Shown: in pieces, positions 24,620-33,788 of the stretch
Layout of the letters: every line of letters starts with the position of its first letter
How positions within the stretch are numbered: the stretch's first letter is position 1
Origin: Promethearchaeota archaeon
GTDB taxonomy: Archaea > Asgardarchaeota > Lokiarchaeia > Sigyniarchaeales > SOKP01
Direction: 5' to 3'
Assembly (NCBI GenBank): GCA_016840165.1
Contig: JAEOSU010000031.1
Span: 1-63,998 of the forward strand
DNA: 63,998 nucleotides
Made by a program: the position numbers and the translations under genes
The notes under the pieces: model-generated
Told to the model about the DNA's origin: nothing
The model's database searches: none
What the model saw: only the letters and a program-made list of their open reading frames with translations

Positions 24620-26668
24620 TTAAAATTGGGTTATAACAGCACAGTGATCAGAGCCAATTGAACAGTATACGGTACTTGTTATTGGTATTAAATCAGGGGA
24701 ACATAGAATATAATCTATTCGTTTTTGAGGTTCCAAATTATCGTCAAAATCGCCAGTATAGCCTGGATCTGAGTTTAAATAGCGATATGTATCTGTAAAA
24801 TTAAGAACTGAGGTGGTATTGATAAGGTTATATTCGCTACTTGATGGTTCTAAATTCAAGTCACCCATCCAAACTGTCCTTTCAAAGGTGGGTTCTTTTT
24901 CTATTTCAGCTACAATATATGGGATTTGAACAAGGCGATCCTCTGAATCTGTTGATAAATGAGTTACATAAATTGTCCAAATAGAAGAATTTATTAAAAT
25001 ATTGGTTTTAATCAATACACGAGGTTGTCCATCGGCAGCAACTATGGGTAATTGGATAACTTGGGCACTTATAATAGGGTACTTACTTAAAATAACATTT
25101 CCATAATGTTTATATAGTGTTGGCCCATAAACGTAATACATATTTAGTTTATGAGCAAAATAAGATGCAATATCTATACTAGCTGTTTTTATAAGGCGTA
25201 CATCTACTTCATTTAACCCTAAGATATCTGGATCTTGAGTCTTAATATCTTGGACTAAGCGATCTAAATCGAATAGATCGTCGGTACCAATCGCATTATG
25301 GATATTCCATATCATAAATTTAGGATTCTCATCTATGCTTGAGGGAAAAGGGTGTGATAGAACTACAGTAGTAAGCGATAAACTTGTAATAATTAATAGA
25401 ATAAAATATGCGAGTCCAAATCGTTTCAGTTGATTATTAGACTGTAAATCTGCTCTGAAGCTGAAATCGATTGTTCTTAATTCTAAAACAATGATAAAAA
25501 AAGTTGCTATGCTTATCTGGATTATATTGTCTATTAATAATGATATATACTCATACCATAGGATTTGGACATGAATGATAATAAAGAGAAAGCTCGTTAT
25601 AAAAAAAATAATAACACCTAATAACAATCTTCTTGGATTTTTTAAGCTATAAAGCGTAAAAAGATATCGGAAATAAAATGTAATAGAAAAAACTGCAAAA
25701 ACTGTAAAAATAGATATATAGATTGTTGATATGAGCGAATTATCTCCTTCAATGACAAATAAAGCTAAAAATGTTAATAGACTCGAAATTATAAACGTGC
25801 TAATGATGATAAATTTAAGATTTTTTATATCTATTCTTCTCATGATAATTTCTATAATGAAGTAGCTTATTATCAATGTGAATAAAATCAGAAAGATATA
25901 ATATGTGAATCCATAGCTCGGCCAAATCAGAAAAGGTATGGAAATAATCTGATTGTAATTTAAATTAATAATATCGTATGCTGAGAGGGCCATGGGATTG
26001 AAGATTAACATTGTAGAATAAATAAATATTGCTCCTAATATAAAAAAATGAATTAGTGATACCTCCTTTTTACTAGACCCAGCATTGTTCTCTTCTTTCT
26101 TAACTTGATCCGGATAAAATCGTTTTGGAAAAAAGAGTAAATGATTTAATACACATAAAATGACTCCAAAAGCAAATGTAGTACCTATTTTACTCGGATT
26201 GTATGTTAAATTTGAAGAGATATCAATAATTAAAAATATGAATTGAATGGTTATGCCAATAATGATTGCTCCAAAAAATTTGCCATAATTCATATCAAAG
26301 GGATTACTGATTTCATGGAGTCTAATTAGCCCTAAAAAAAACAACAGACATGAGAAAACCATTACAAAATCACAAATTAGTAAAATGCTGGGGATAATAA
26401 CGAATTGGGTTAGCAAACGAAGTATCACGATTATATAGACCAATAGATAGGGTTTATACGTTCTTTTAAATCTTTTTGACATCAATAAGAAGTATTCAAC
26501 AACAATTATAATGAGAATTATTAAAATAGGAGGAAAAATTTTCAAAATGTCAGAAAGATTCATGAAAATGAAGGCATTAATATTTAGAATTAAATTAGAA
26601 AACGCTTCTAAAAAGAAATAGAAAATAAGGGCTATTAAAGCAACTATCGATTCATTTCGCCAATTCAT
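24620..26668 (-). CDS. Polytopic membrane protein with endonuclease/exonuclease/phosphatase domain (Cwh43/PGAP2IP-like layout)
   Basis: About 682 residues from the ATG at 26668 (a TTG lies 4 codons upstream). Twelve or more hydrophobic helices fill residues 5-450. The C-terminal EEP domain (about 460-680) shows KFMIWNIHN, GLNEVD (metal-binding Glu), VTHLS, MGDLN, DYIL and SDHCAV: the full metal-dependent phosphodiesterase set, predicted outside the membrane. Length and order match eukaryotic Cwh43/PGAP2IP, which remodels lipid anchors, although bacteria also have such fusions. A membrane-lipid or lipid-anchor phosphodiesterase is inferred. Confidence 0.75.
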   Translation of the reverse strand: MNWRNESIVALIALIFYFFLEAFSNLILNINAFIFMNLSDILKIFPPILIILIIIVVEYFLLMSKRFKRTYKPYLLVYIIVILRLLTQFVIIPSILLICDFVMVFSCLLFFLGLIRLHEISNPFDMNYGKFFGAIIIGITIQFIFLIIDISSNLTYNPSKIGTTFAFGVILCVLNHLLFFPKRFYPDQVKKEENNAGSSKKEVSLIHFFILGAIFIYSTMLIFNPMALSAYDIINLNYNQIISIPFLIWPSYGFTYYIFLILFTLIISYFIIEIIMRRIDIKNLKFIIISTFIISSLLTFLALFVIEGDNSLISTIYISIFTVFAVFSITFYFRYLFTLYSLKNPRRLLLGVIIFFITSFLFIIIHVQILWYEYISLLIDNIIQISIATFFIIVLELRTIDFSFRADLQSNNQLKRFGLAYFILLIITSLSLTTVVLSHPFPSSIDENPKFMIWNIHNAIGTDDLFDLDRLVQDIKTQDPDILGLNEVDVRLIKTASIDIASYFAHKLNMYYVYGPTLYKHYGNVILSKYPIISAQVIQLPIVAADGQPRVLIKTNILINSSIWTIYVTHLSTDSEDRLVQIPYIVAEIEKEPTFERTVWMGDLNLEPSSSEYNLINTTSVLNFTDTYRYLNSDPGYTGDFDDNLEPQKRIDYILCSPDLIPITSTVYCSIGSDHCAVITQF

Positions 26669-26807
26669 AATATAAACCAAAATTCTATTATTAAATAAAA
26701 ATTTGTTTCAATTCTATTAAAATCTTTAATTTTGTAAACTAATAATTAAGCTGAGAGATAGCTAAAAATTATAAAACAAAAAAAAAGAAATTTTATAAAA
26801 TATCTTT

Positions 26808-27206
26808 TTACTCCTTGTTTTCTTTCATAAAGAAAAATCCATTGAGGACTATTAATATAATCATTACTATTGTATCTAACCAATGAAAGACAAGATTTGT
26901 TGGTGAACGAGTTACGTATAAAGCTGATGATATATTGCCAATTGCGGTAATTATAAGGAAAATAATTGTGACCAGAACGAAAAGTTTAATTTTTTCCCAT
27001 TCTTTCATCAATAGAGAGAAAATAACTCCAATTCCAAGAGTTAGAATAGCCCCACCGAAAAGTCGCCAGAAATGAGGGTCGTAAAATGGAGCATCGTTTA
27101 AATTGTAGACAATATCTGGAAGAAAAATATAGAGGATCCCATAAACTAAAGCTACAATAAGGTCGATAATTAACATTATTTTAAATAATTTTGATATTTC
27201 TGCCAT
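26808..27206 (-). CDS. Four-helix membrane protein
   Basis: 132 residues with four hydrophobic helices (about 8-28, 47-66, 73-95, 106-126) and short polar loops (APFYDPHFWRLFGG). It resembles small DUF4345-type membrane proteins in layout only. Not obviously in an operon with its neighbours. Function unknown. Confidence 0.6.
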   Translation of the reverse strand: MAEISKLFKIMLIIDLIVALVYGILYIFLPDIVYNLNDAPFYDPHFWRLFGGAILTLGIGVIFSLLMKEWEKIKLFVLVTIIFLIITAIGNISSALYVTRSPTNLVFHWLDTIVMIILIVLNGFFFMKENKE

Positions 27207-27325
27207 TATAATTTCACATTAGATTTCTTTTAATAAAGAGTGTGAATATGAATAAGAAAAATGAAAATAAAAAGATTTACAAAAATGTAAAGCTCTATTA
27301 TTTAACAAGATTTTCTAGAGATAAA

Positions 27326-28408
27326 TCAGTGTACGGGGTTTATAGGATAATGTCCATATTTCTCAATTGCTTTTGGAATCGCTAAGATATTGGGAATAGC
27401 CACACCCCAAGGTAGGCTGCAAACAGGACAGCAAATATATCTTCCCTCAGGAGCTAAGTTTAAGATGTTTTCTTTCACTTTTTCTTCGACATCAGCGGGA
27501 GTTCCGGTGAGCAATTCTCGGCTTACATCTATATTAGCCCCTATTATCGCAATTTTTGGATGTTTCTTCCTAAAATCGATCCAATATTCAATGTCTAACG
27601 GATGGCTACCATTAACTGCAATAAAATCTATTTCTTTAACAACCTCTGTAAAATATGGTGCAGTTCCACAATTATGAAGCATGAAAGGAACCTTTATTTT
27701 CTCCATCATCCGTTTAATAAAATCTCCTTCATAGCGCATAGAATCTTGAAAACTCATCATATGGCGGTTGAATGCGTATCCTGCAATAAATACATTAGGT
27801 GGCATTCCTACAATTTCGAGCCAATTCTCATAAAGATCCATTTGAGACTCATAGATTTTTTCGCACAGTTTGAGTAATAAATCCGGATTTCGTCGCATAT
27901 CCTTATAGGCTTCTATACCGCGCAACTCCTGGACAACCGACCAGATACTTAGGCTGATTACTTGGGGAAATTTAATTTTATCTTGAATCATTTTTGCAGC
28001 TAATAAAGAATTTTGCCACAATTCATTTTTGCTATGATCTGGGATTTCTAGATTTTCAATATCTTCTTCAGTTTTACAAATTTCTCCTTGTTTACACATT
28101 AGAGGTTGATAATCAAACCACTTAATTGCATCTAATTTGTTGTTGGCTTCCGCAAAAGCTAATCCTTCAATTGGTCCTGCGTAGGCACTTGGAACATTTA
28201 TAGAATCGGTGTTTAAAAACTCAAAAGTGCTTATAATCGCATTGGCATAGACCTTTGGGGAACTATATAATTCCTTTACTGTTTTACCAGTGACTCGACA
28301 AATCATCTGTTCCCCGGCAAATGCGAGAAATGGAACTTTATCAACTCTTTTTGAACCTGCTATCGTCTTAAATATTCGATTTACAGAAGCAATCCAATCT
28401 TTTACCAA
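27326..28408 (-). CDS. Uroporphyrinogen decarboxylase-fold methyltransferase (MtaA/CmuA-like)
   Basis: 360 residues. Residues 245-247 (HNC) and a downstream Cys cluster 326-330 (CCPVC) match the His-x-Cys...Cys zinc site of MtaA/MtbA methylcobamide:coenzyme M methyltransferases, not the heme-pathway decarboxylase. It lies 18 bp after the corrinoid-protein gene, so the pair should move a methyl group to or from the corrinoid cofactor. The acceptor (CoM, tetrahydropterin or other) is unknown. The start is TTG, preceded by GGGGG. Confidence 0.87.
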   Translation of the reverse strand: MVKDWIASVNRIFKTIAGSKRVDKVPFLAFAGEQMICRVTGKTVKELYSSPKVYANAIISTFEFLNTDSINVPSAYAGPIEGLAFAEANNKLDAIKWFDYQPLMCKQGEICKTEEDIENLEIPDHSKNELWQNSLLAAKMIQDKIKFPQVISLSIWSVVQELRGIEAYKDMRRNPDLLLKLCEKIYESQMDLYENWLEIVGMPPNVFIAGYAFNRHMMSFQDSMRYEGDFIKRMMEKIKVPFMLHNCGTAPYFTEVVKEIDFIAVNGSHPLDIEYWIDFRKKHPKIAIIGANIDVSRELLTGTPADVEEKVKENILNLAPEGRYICCPVCSLPWGVAIPNILAIPKAIEKYGHYPINPVH

Positions 28409-28426
28409 TTTACTATCGCCCCCGAT

Positions 28427-29062
28427 TTAAATTAATTTTTTTATTTTTTTTACTCCTTCCCAGCCATCTTTGGCAAATTCGTCTGCTCCGATCATTTCAC
28501 ACGATTCTTTGGATAAAATTCCACCACCAACGATTATTCGAGAGAGGATATTTTCTTTTTTAAGTAAATTAACAGTTTCAATCATTTTAGATATGCTCAT
28601 TGTCATTAATCCACTTAATCCTATTAGAATGGGATTTATTTCTTTTGCTTTTCGGAGAAACTCTTCTGGTGGAACATCTGAACCTAAATCAACAATATCA
28701 AAACCTTGTCCTTGCAAGAGGGAAACTACCAAGCTTTTCCCTATATCATGGATGTCCCCTTCCACTGTACCAATTAAGATAGTCCCTTTAGGTTCTATTA
28801 CCATTTCTTCATTTAATGATTTTTTTAATCGTTCTGTAGCGGCATTAATGGCATCACCAGTCATTAGTAAATCAGGAAGAAAGTATTCATCCTCCTCATA
28901 TAACTTTCCAGCGTCTTCAGCACCTTTAAGAATTGCTCTATTCAAGATATCCTTGGCTGATATTCCCAATTCAATAGATTCATCAACGATTTCAACAGCT
29001 TTGTTTGAATCTCCTTTTACGATTGCGTTTTCTAAATTTTCTAACAATTCTTCGGCTTTCAT
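28427..29062 (-). CDS. Corrinoid (B12-binding) methyltransferase protein, MtaC/MttC type
   Basis: 211 residues. The helical cap domain (1-88, with EEDEYFLPDLLMTGDA) precedes a Rossmann-like B12-binding domain with D103-x-H105-x-x-G108, where His105 is the lower axial cobalt ligand. Usual family length. First gene of a two-gene unit with the URO-D-like methyltransferase. No MtaB/MttB-type substrate methyltransferase is in the window, so the methyl donor is unknown. Confidence 0.92.
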   Translation of the reverse strand: MKAEELLENLENAIVKGDSNKAVEIVDESIELGISAKDILNRAILKGAEDAGKLYEEDEYFLPDLLMTGDAINAATERLKKSLNEEMVIEPKGTILIGTVEGDIHDIGKSLVVSLLQGQGFDIVDLGSDVPPEEFLRKAKEINPILIGLSGLMTMSISKMIETVNLLKKENILSRIIVGGGILSKESCEMIGADEFAKDGWEGVKKIKKLI

Positions 29063-29338
29063 GATTAATATAATATTAGTTCAATCCATCAATTTAAAAA
29101 TGTATTTGTTTTATGTATTCTAAAAAAGAAATAGAATTTGCCTTCTGTCTTATTAAACAATAGAAGATTAGAGTTTTTTTAATTCTTGAGATATTTTGGT
29201 GTTATGTCAGAATTCTTAATCTACAGTTTTCAGTTCTGAATTTTAAGACTAAGAAAGAATATTTATAGCTGTCCAATCGAAATCTATTTTAGTTTACAAA
29301 CAGATAATTACATACTCTTAAATTTTAATCTGATTAAT

Positions 29339-30349
29339 ATGCTAAAAGCTCGGAAAAAGATAATTTTAATAAGTTTAACCATTATTGTCTCAGTTGTCGC
29401 GGTAACAATTTCGCTAATTTTTTTATTCAGATATATTCCCATAAATACACGAGAATTAGGACAAATTAATACGGGAGGACAAGCAATTGATGTGGATATT
29501 GAAGGAGAAATAGCCTATGTAGTCGATATGATGGATTATAACCCAGGTGGGTTAGTTTTCATTAATGTGAGTGATCCTTATCATCCTAACCAATTAGGCT
29601 CTTTTTATGATGGAGGTGTGTTAAGGGCGGTAGATGTCGCAGGTACAATTGGTTTTTTAGCCAATCAGATAAATGGGTTGGAAGTAGTTAATGTAAGCAA
29701 TCCCTTGTTTCCTATAAAGCTAGATTCTTATGCGGGAAGCGTTTTCGACGTACAAGTTAAGGGGGAACTAGCCTATTTGGCAGATTGGAATAATGGTCTT
29801 ATCATACTGAATGTGAGTAATCCTTCAGACTTAACATTTATTAGTCAATTTCCTATCTCTGGTGCATGCATTCATGTTGATATTTATGAAGATATTGCCT
29901 GTATAAGTGATCATTATGGAGATTATACCGCAATAAGATTAATTAATGTCAGTGATCCATTAAATCCTTTTCAAATTGGATCCTATGCTCCTAATGGGGT
30001 TGATTTTTGGAATCCGATTATAGAGGGCGATTATGTATATGTAGGAAACCATGCTATAGACGGAGGGGGCTTACATATCATAGATATATCCAATCCCTCT
30101 AATATTCATCAAGTTGGATTATATCATGGAGGAGGATCTATTTTCGCAGCTTGTATCCATGACACAAAGATTTTTTGTGCAAACTATGAGATGGGATTAG
30201 AAGTCTTAGATATGGTGAACCCAGTTAACTTGCAAAAGATTGGACAGTATTTTGATGGAGGTCACGCCCATGATGTAGCTGTGGTCAACAATCGTGCGTA
30301 TGTAGCTGATCATAATGATGGGCTAGAGATAGTTGAGATCTTAAATTAA
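29339..30349 (+). CDS. Membrane-anchored LVIVD-repeat beta-propeller
   Basis: 336 residues. An N-terminal signal anchor (about 8-30) is followed by at least six repeats of the LVIVD type (GGLVFINVSDP, NGLEVVNVSNP, NGLIILNVSNP, IRLINVSDPLNP, GGLHIIDISNP, MGLEVLDMVNP), which fold as an outside beta-propeller. Binding role inferred; no catalytic site seen. Divergent from the corrinoid operon. Confidence 0.85.
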   Translation: MLKARKKIILISLTIIVSVVAVTISLIFLFRYIPINTRELGQINTGGQAIDVDIEGEIAYVVDMMDYNPGGLVFINVSDPYHPNQLGSFYDGGVLRAVDVAGTIGFLANQINGLEVVNVSNPLFPIKLDSYAGSVFDVQVKGELAYLADWNNGLIILNVSNPSDLTFISQFPISGACIHVDIYEDIACISDHYGDYTAIRLINVSDPLNPFQIGSYAPNGVDFWNPIIEGDYVYVGNHAIDGGGLHIIDISNPSNIHQVGLYHGGGSIFAACIHDTKIFCANYEMGLEVLDMVNPVNLQKIGQYFDGGHAHDVAVVNNRAYVADHNDGLEIVEILN

Positions 30350-30417
30350 TTTTATTTTTATCCACTAATGATGCATTAATATTATCAACTAAAGATTTAG
30401 AATTAATATCAGCTCGA

Positions 30418-32067
30418 TTAATCTACTTTTCTCAGTTTTGAAGTAGTAATTGGAGTTGAGTAGCTTTTTAAGAAGACTGAATTATATTTTTGGAAAAATT
30501 CCTCTTTTCGTTTAAACAACAATTTAGTATCTTCTTTTTTAACCTTTCCTGAAGCCCAAAAGATGTGACCAGATTGCATTGTATCGAATAGATCAGCATT
30601 TTTTATAATATTCCCTTCCTTAATGACATATACAATATGGCTCAAGGCGCCTCTAATTTTCTCATAATCTTTTTCTGGGTTTATTTCTTGGGGATTTAAA
30701 TCAATAATATTAAGATCTCCATCATTGCCCTCTGATAAACTTCCCTTTATATCAGAAATACCTAAAGATCTTGCTGGACTTGCTCGAGTAATGGTGATTA
30801 AATCCTGAAAAGAAAGGATCTGGTCATTATTCACAAATGAATGATTTTTTAGAAAATCCTTGTTCATATCTTTCATATAATCTTCCCGTGCTTTATTGCT
30901 TAACAATAGAGAGGCAATCACTGGTATATCGAACACATCAGCGTAATTGGGATAATTTATGGAAAATTGTATTTGCCATTTATTTTTAACTTTAAAAGCT
31001 ATTTCATAGGCATTTGCCCACATATTGCAATGATTATAATTTTGCTTATCAAATTTTCTTAAGGTTGCGAAGAAGTCTCCTTCAAATTCCGTGGCAAATC
31101 GTACCACTTCATATGAATTGTTTTGGTTATTCAAATTGTTAATTAATCTTCTATCAGAAGTAACTAATGGATTTATAGTATTAAATCCTATAAAACCAAG
31201 GTCGAGGTCGTAGTTTTGATGGTCATTATAAAAGTTGATCAATTCAGTATTATCTCCATCAACATTGTAAGAAGAAGCGTGCGCTAAATGGAAAATCTCA
31301 TTTCGAGGTCCTTTTGGAGTAAGACCTAATCCATTTAATTTTTGTAACAGCTCATTTAAGTTATTTTTACCTATATTTGATTCATATCCTTCAATGTGAG
31401 CATGTAAAGCATGAGGGAGTTCAAGGTCTTCAACAAATTTTAAAAGATTCTCATAAACATCCATCGGAGTAAAATTATACAACCGTCCTGTTTCCTTGAG
31501 GCTTTCTCTCAATGCTTTCCAGTTCCAATTCTCACTTTCAAAGGGATTATATACTTTAATTCCGAGAGCTTTAGTTTCGTTGAGGAGATATGATAAAAAG
31601 GCCGAACCATCTTCAACAATTCCTCTCTGAAATTCAAGTTCTAAAGGCCAGAAGTTACTGACATTTAATAAAAAAGCCGTATCTAATACTGGTATGTGTA
31701 TTAAGTCGAAAAGAGTATGCTTGCTTAAGCATGGATATACATTTGCTTCCAATACAAAAGTAAATCCGTTAGTAAGATAAGATTTCGCAATATGCTCTAA
31801 AGTTAAACCCTTCCAATAAGAAGTGAACTCATTATCTCGAGATCCTAACATTCGAGCCCAATTAAGCTGTTGCGAAGCAATATGTGAATGCATATCTATA
31901 GCAGCAGGAACAACGGACTTACCAGAGGCATCTATTTCTTGTACATCAGTATTATTTGTGAATTTACTAACAACTTTTCCATTTTCAATAAGGATATCTT
32001 TTACTTCACCTTCAATCTGATTTATCGGATCATAGACCATTCCATTTTTTACGAGTAATTTCGCCAC
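30418..32067 (-). CDS. fwdA: Formylmethanofuran dehydrogenase subunit A (amidohydrolase)
   Basis: About 549 residues. The amidohydrolase metal site begins with DMHSHIA (His-x-His), and LGIKVYNPF carries the Lys expected to be carbamylated. In the known complex this subunit moves formate onto methanofuran (or releases it) at a binuclear zinc centre. The frame opens with GTG at 32079, but GTG at 32067 (AKLLVKNGMVYDP) is 9 nt after GAGGTG and matches the family start. Last gene of the FeS-FwdB-FwdD-FwdA operon, 4 nt after fwdD. Confidence 0.92.
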   Translation of the reverse strand: MAKLLVKNGMVYDPINQIEGEVKDILIENGKVVSKFTNNTDVQEIDASGKSVVPAAIDMHSHIASQQLNWARMLGSRDNEFTSYWKGLTLEHIAKSYLTNGFTFVLEANVYPCLSKHTLFDLIHIPVLDTAFLLNVSNFWPLELEFQRGIVEDGSAFLSYLLNETKALGIKVYNPFESENWNWKALRESLKETGRLYNFTPMDVYENLLKFVEDLELPHALHAHIEGYESNIGKNNLNELLQKLNGLGLTPKGPRNEIFHLAHASSYNVDGDNTELINFYNDHQNYDLDLGFIGFNTINPLVTSDRRLINNLNNQNNSYEVVRFATEFEGDFFATLRKFDKQNYNHCNMWANAYEIAFKVKNKWQIQFSINYPNYADVFDIPVIASLLLSNKAREDYMKDMNKDFLKNHSFVNNDQILSFQDLITITRASPARSLGISDIKGSLSEGNDGDLNIIDLNPQEINPEKDYEKIRGALSHIVYVIKEGNIIKNADLFDTMQSGHIFWASGKVKKEDTKLLFKRKEEFFQKYNSVFLKSYSTPITTSKLRKVD

Positions 32068-32071
32068 TATT

Positions 32072-32446
32072 TTAAACACCTCTAATCTTACTAATTATAT
32101 CCTCGTATTTTGTTACTGCTTCGTCTGTAGCTTTGACGTTTACCTTAATATTTTTAAAAAATAATTCATCATCTTCAACTTTGGTGAGTTGATTTGCCCA
32201 AATTGATACTGGTAATAAAATACTTCCCTCAGGCACATCTTCATCTTCTAAAGCTTTAACTACTATCGAGCCCTCGTCATTTCTTATGTTTAAGTACTCC
32301 TCATTTTTTAGATTTAACTCTTTCATATTCGTTGGGTTAAGAAATGCGATAGCCAAATTTTCTTCTAGAGATTTAGTATCTCCAAAGGCAAATTCTTTCG
32401 TTTGATCATTATCAACTTTTCGCACAGTATTCAAAATCAATTCCAT
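32072..32446 (-). CDS. fwdD: Formylmethanofuran dehydrogenase subunit D (molybdopterin-binding)
   Basis: About 124 residues, molybdopterin-dinucleotide-binding beta-barrel (EEYLNIRNDEGSIVVKAL, EGSILLPVSIWANQL). It completes the pterin pocket of FwdB. An ATG at 32461 overlaps fwdB by 14 nt, but the ATG at 32446 lies 8 nt after a GGAGG site, one base past the fwdB stop, and is preferred; the arrangement implies translational coupling. Confidence 0.9.
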   Translation of the reverse strand: MELILNTVRKVDNDQTKEFAFGDTKSLEENLAIAFLNPTNMKELNLKNEEYLNIRNDEGSIVVKALEDEDVPEGSILLPVSIWANQLTKVEDDELFFKNIKVNVKATDEAVTKYEDIISKIRGV

Positions 32447-32447
32447 A

Positions 32448-33752
32448 TTACATTCCTCCATTAGCTAGTTTACTTATTATTTTATTCAATAGTTTTGCAT
32501 CCGAAGTAAGGTTACTAGGGGGATTTACTATTTTTTCTAACTGAATAGGGACTTGATCTAAGCGAAATGCTAACCCCTCACATTCGATACCAGTTATGGC
32601 CGTAGGAAGAATGATATCAGCAATTTTAGCAGTAGCCGTCATCTGGTTGTCAATAAGGATAATAGGCTTTTTTGCAAGTTTTGAGCTTAAAGAATAAGGA
32701 AGATGTGAAATAGGATCTGTTCCAACAATTATTGAATAATCAAAATCATTAGTATTGATTTTTGAAACTAAAGTATGGTTGGAATCAACAAGCTTTTGAT
32801 CTTTAAATTGTAAACCTCCTATTTTTCCCGCTAAAGAAAGTGCTACATGATCAAAACCCGCCATATTATAATGACCCCCCATCATAATCAAGGACATTCG
32901 TCCTTTTTCTTGCTTTGAATTGATAAGCTGAATAAACTCTAAGATCTCACGAATAAATTGATTATTTTTATCACTCTTTAATATCCCCTGCCCTAAGAAG
33001 ATCACACCGTTTTCAGTACCCATAATATGGAGGAGTATTCTCTTCAGATCCTCTTGATCTATACCCGCGACTCCTTCTGAGGGAATAGAATCGGATTGAC
33101 AACATTCTTCCTTAAGTGCTCTGACAAGCTCAATATCACTTCCCGGTTTAATTCTTAAAGCTATGTCTCGTACTCCCATAACATTAAACGAGGCTGACTT
33201 TACGGGATCGATTATTACTAGCGTTTTTATTTCTCTCCCTGTCATACGAAACTTACCCCTTGAAAAGAGAGTCTTATTCAAAAGACGAGGAATAGTTTCA
33301 GCGGGATTTGCTCCCCATAGGATTAAAAGGTCTGCTTTATTGATTAATTCTGTAATTGTGGTAAGATTAATACCAAATTCTTTTGCAATTCCAAGGACTT
33401 TCCCTTGACAAATTGATGCGTTTGAATCAATAAATCCATTTATGGTTTTAGCTAACTCAATACCTTTGGCTTGCGCCTCACAACTTGAATTCGAAAACCC
33501 ATAAAGTAGAGGATTAGATGCATTTTTAACGATTTTTACTGTTTCATTTATTGCTTCCTCCCAACTAATCTTTTTTAGTTCATTATCTTTACGAATCAGA
33601 GGAGAAATTATGCGATTTTTGGCTGTAACTCGATCAAATCGTTCCTTTCCTTTCAAACAAGCTCCAATAACCTCATCTATAAAGAGGCCATCGGATCGAA
33701 TCATAATATCATCACATAGAAGTGAGCATCCAGAACAAGTATAACGTTTCAA
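32448..33752 (-). CDS. fwdB: Formylmethanofuran dehydrogenase subunit B (Mo/W catalytic subunit)
   Basis: 434 residues, usual length. The 4Fe-4S cluster ligands are Cys6, Cys9, Cys13 and Cys32 (CSGCSLLC, GACLKG). Cys115 (SICQGK) is at the metal-ligand position of the tungsten/molybdenum pterin. In the methanogen enzyme this Cys is followed by a His (Cys118-His119 in my memory of the structure); here Gln116 follows, which is notable. It reduces CO2 to formate, or oxidises formate, at the pterin site. The start is TTG (MKRYTCSGC). Second gene of the operon, 36 bp after the ferredoxin-like gene. Confidence 0.9.
   Translation of the reverse strand: MKRYTCSGCSLLCDDIMIRSDGLFIDEVIGACLKGKERFDRVTAKNRIISPLIRKDNELKKISWEEAINETVKIVKNASNPLLYGFSNSSCEAQAKGIELAKTINGFIDSNASICQGKVLGIAKEFGINLTTITELINKADLLILWGANPAETIPRLLNKTLFSRGKFRMTGREIKTLVIIDPVKSASFNVMGVRDIALRIKPGSDIELVRALKEECCQSDSIPSEGVAGIDQEDLKRILLHIMGTENGVIFLGQGILKSDKNNQFIREILEFIQLINSKQEKGRMSLIMMGGHYNMAGFDHVALSLAGKIGGLQFKDQKLVDSNHTLVSKINTNDFDYSIIVGTDPISHLPYSLSSKLAKKPIILIDNQMTATAKIADIILPTAITGIECEGLAFRLDQVPIQLEKIVNPPSNLTSDAKLLNKIISKLANGGM
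32455..32459 (-). promoter_or_regulatory. Shine-Dalgarno GGAGG inside the end of fwdB, fixing the fwdD start
   Basis: GGAGG on the minus strand lies within the last fwdB codons and 8 nt before the ATG at 32446. It supports coupled translation of fwdB and fwdD and argues against the longer fwdD start at 32461, whose own first codons contain this site. Confidence 0.65.
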
Positions 33753-33788
33753 ATTTATCCCTTATTTTAAAATAGTTAAAAAATTAAA

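Noticed and set aside
27326..28408. Heme-pathway uroporphyrinogen decarboxylase
   Set aside because: It has the HxC...C zinc site of corrinoid methyltransferases and adjoins a corrinoid protein.
28470..29123. Long plus-strand frame (217 codons) antisense to the corrinoid-protein gene
   Set aside because: The minus strand encodes a complete B12-binding protein with the DxHxxG site; the plus frame has Ser/Pro-rich shadow composition and no domain.
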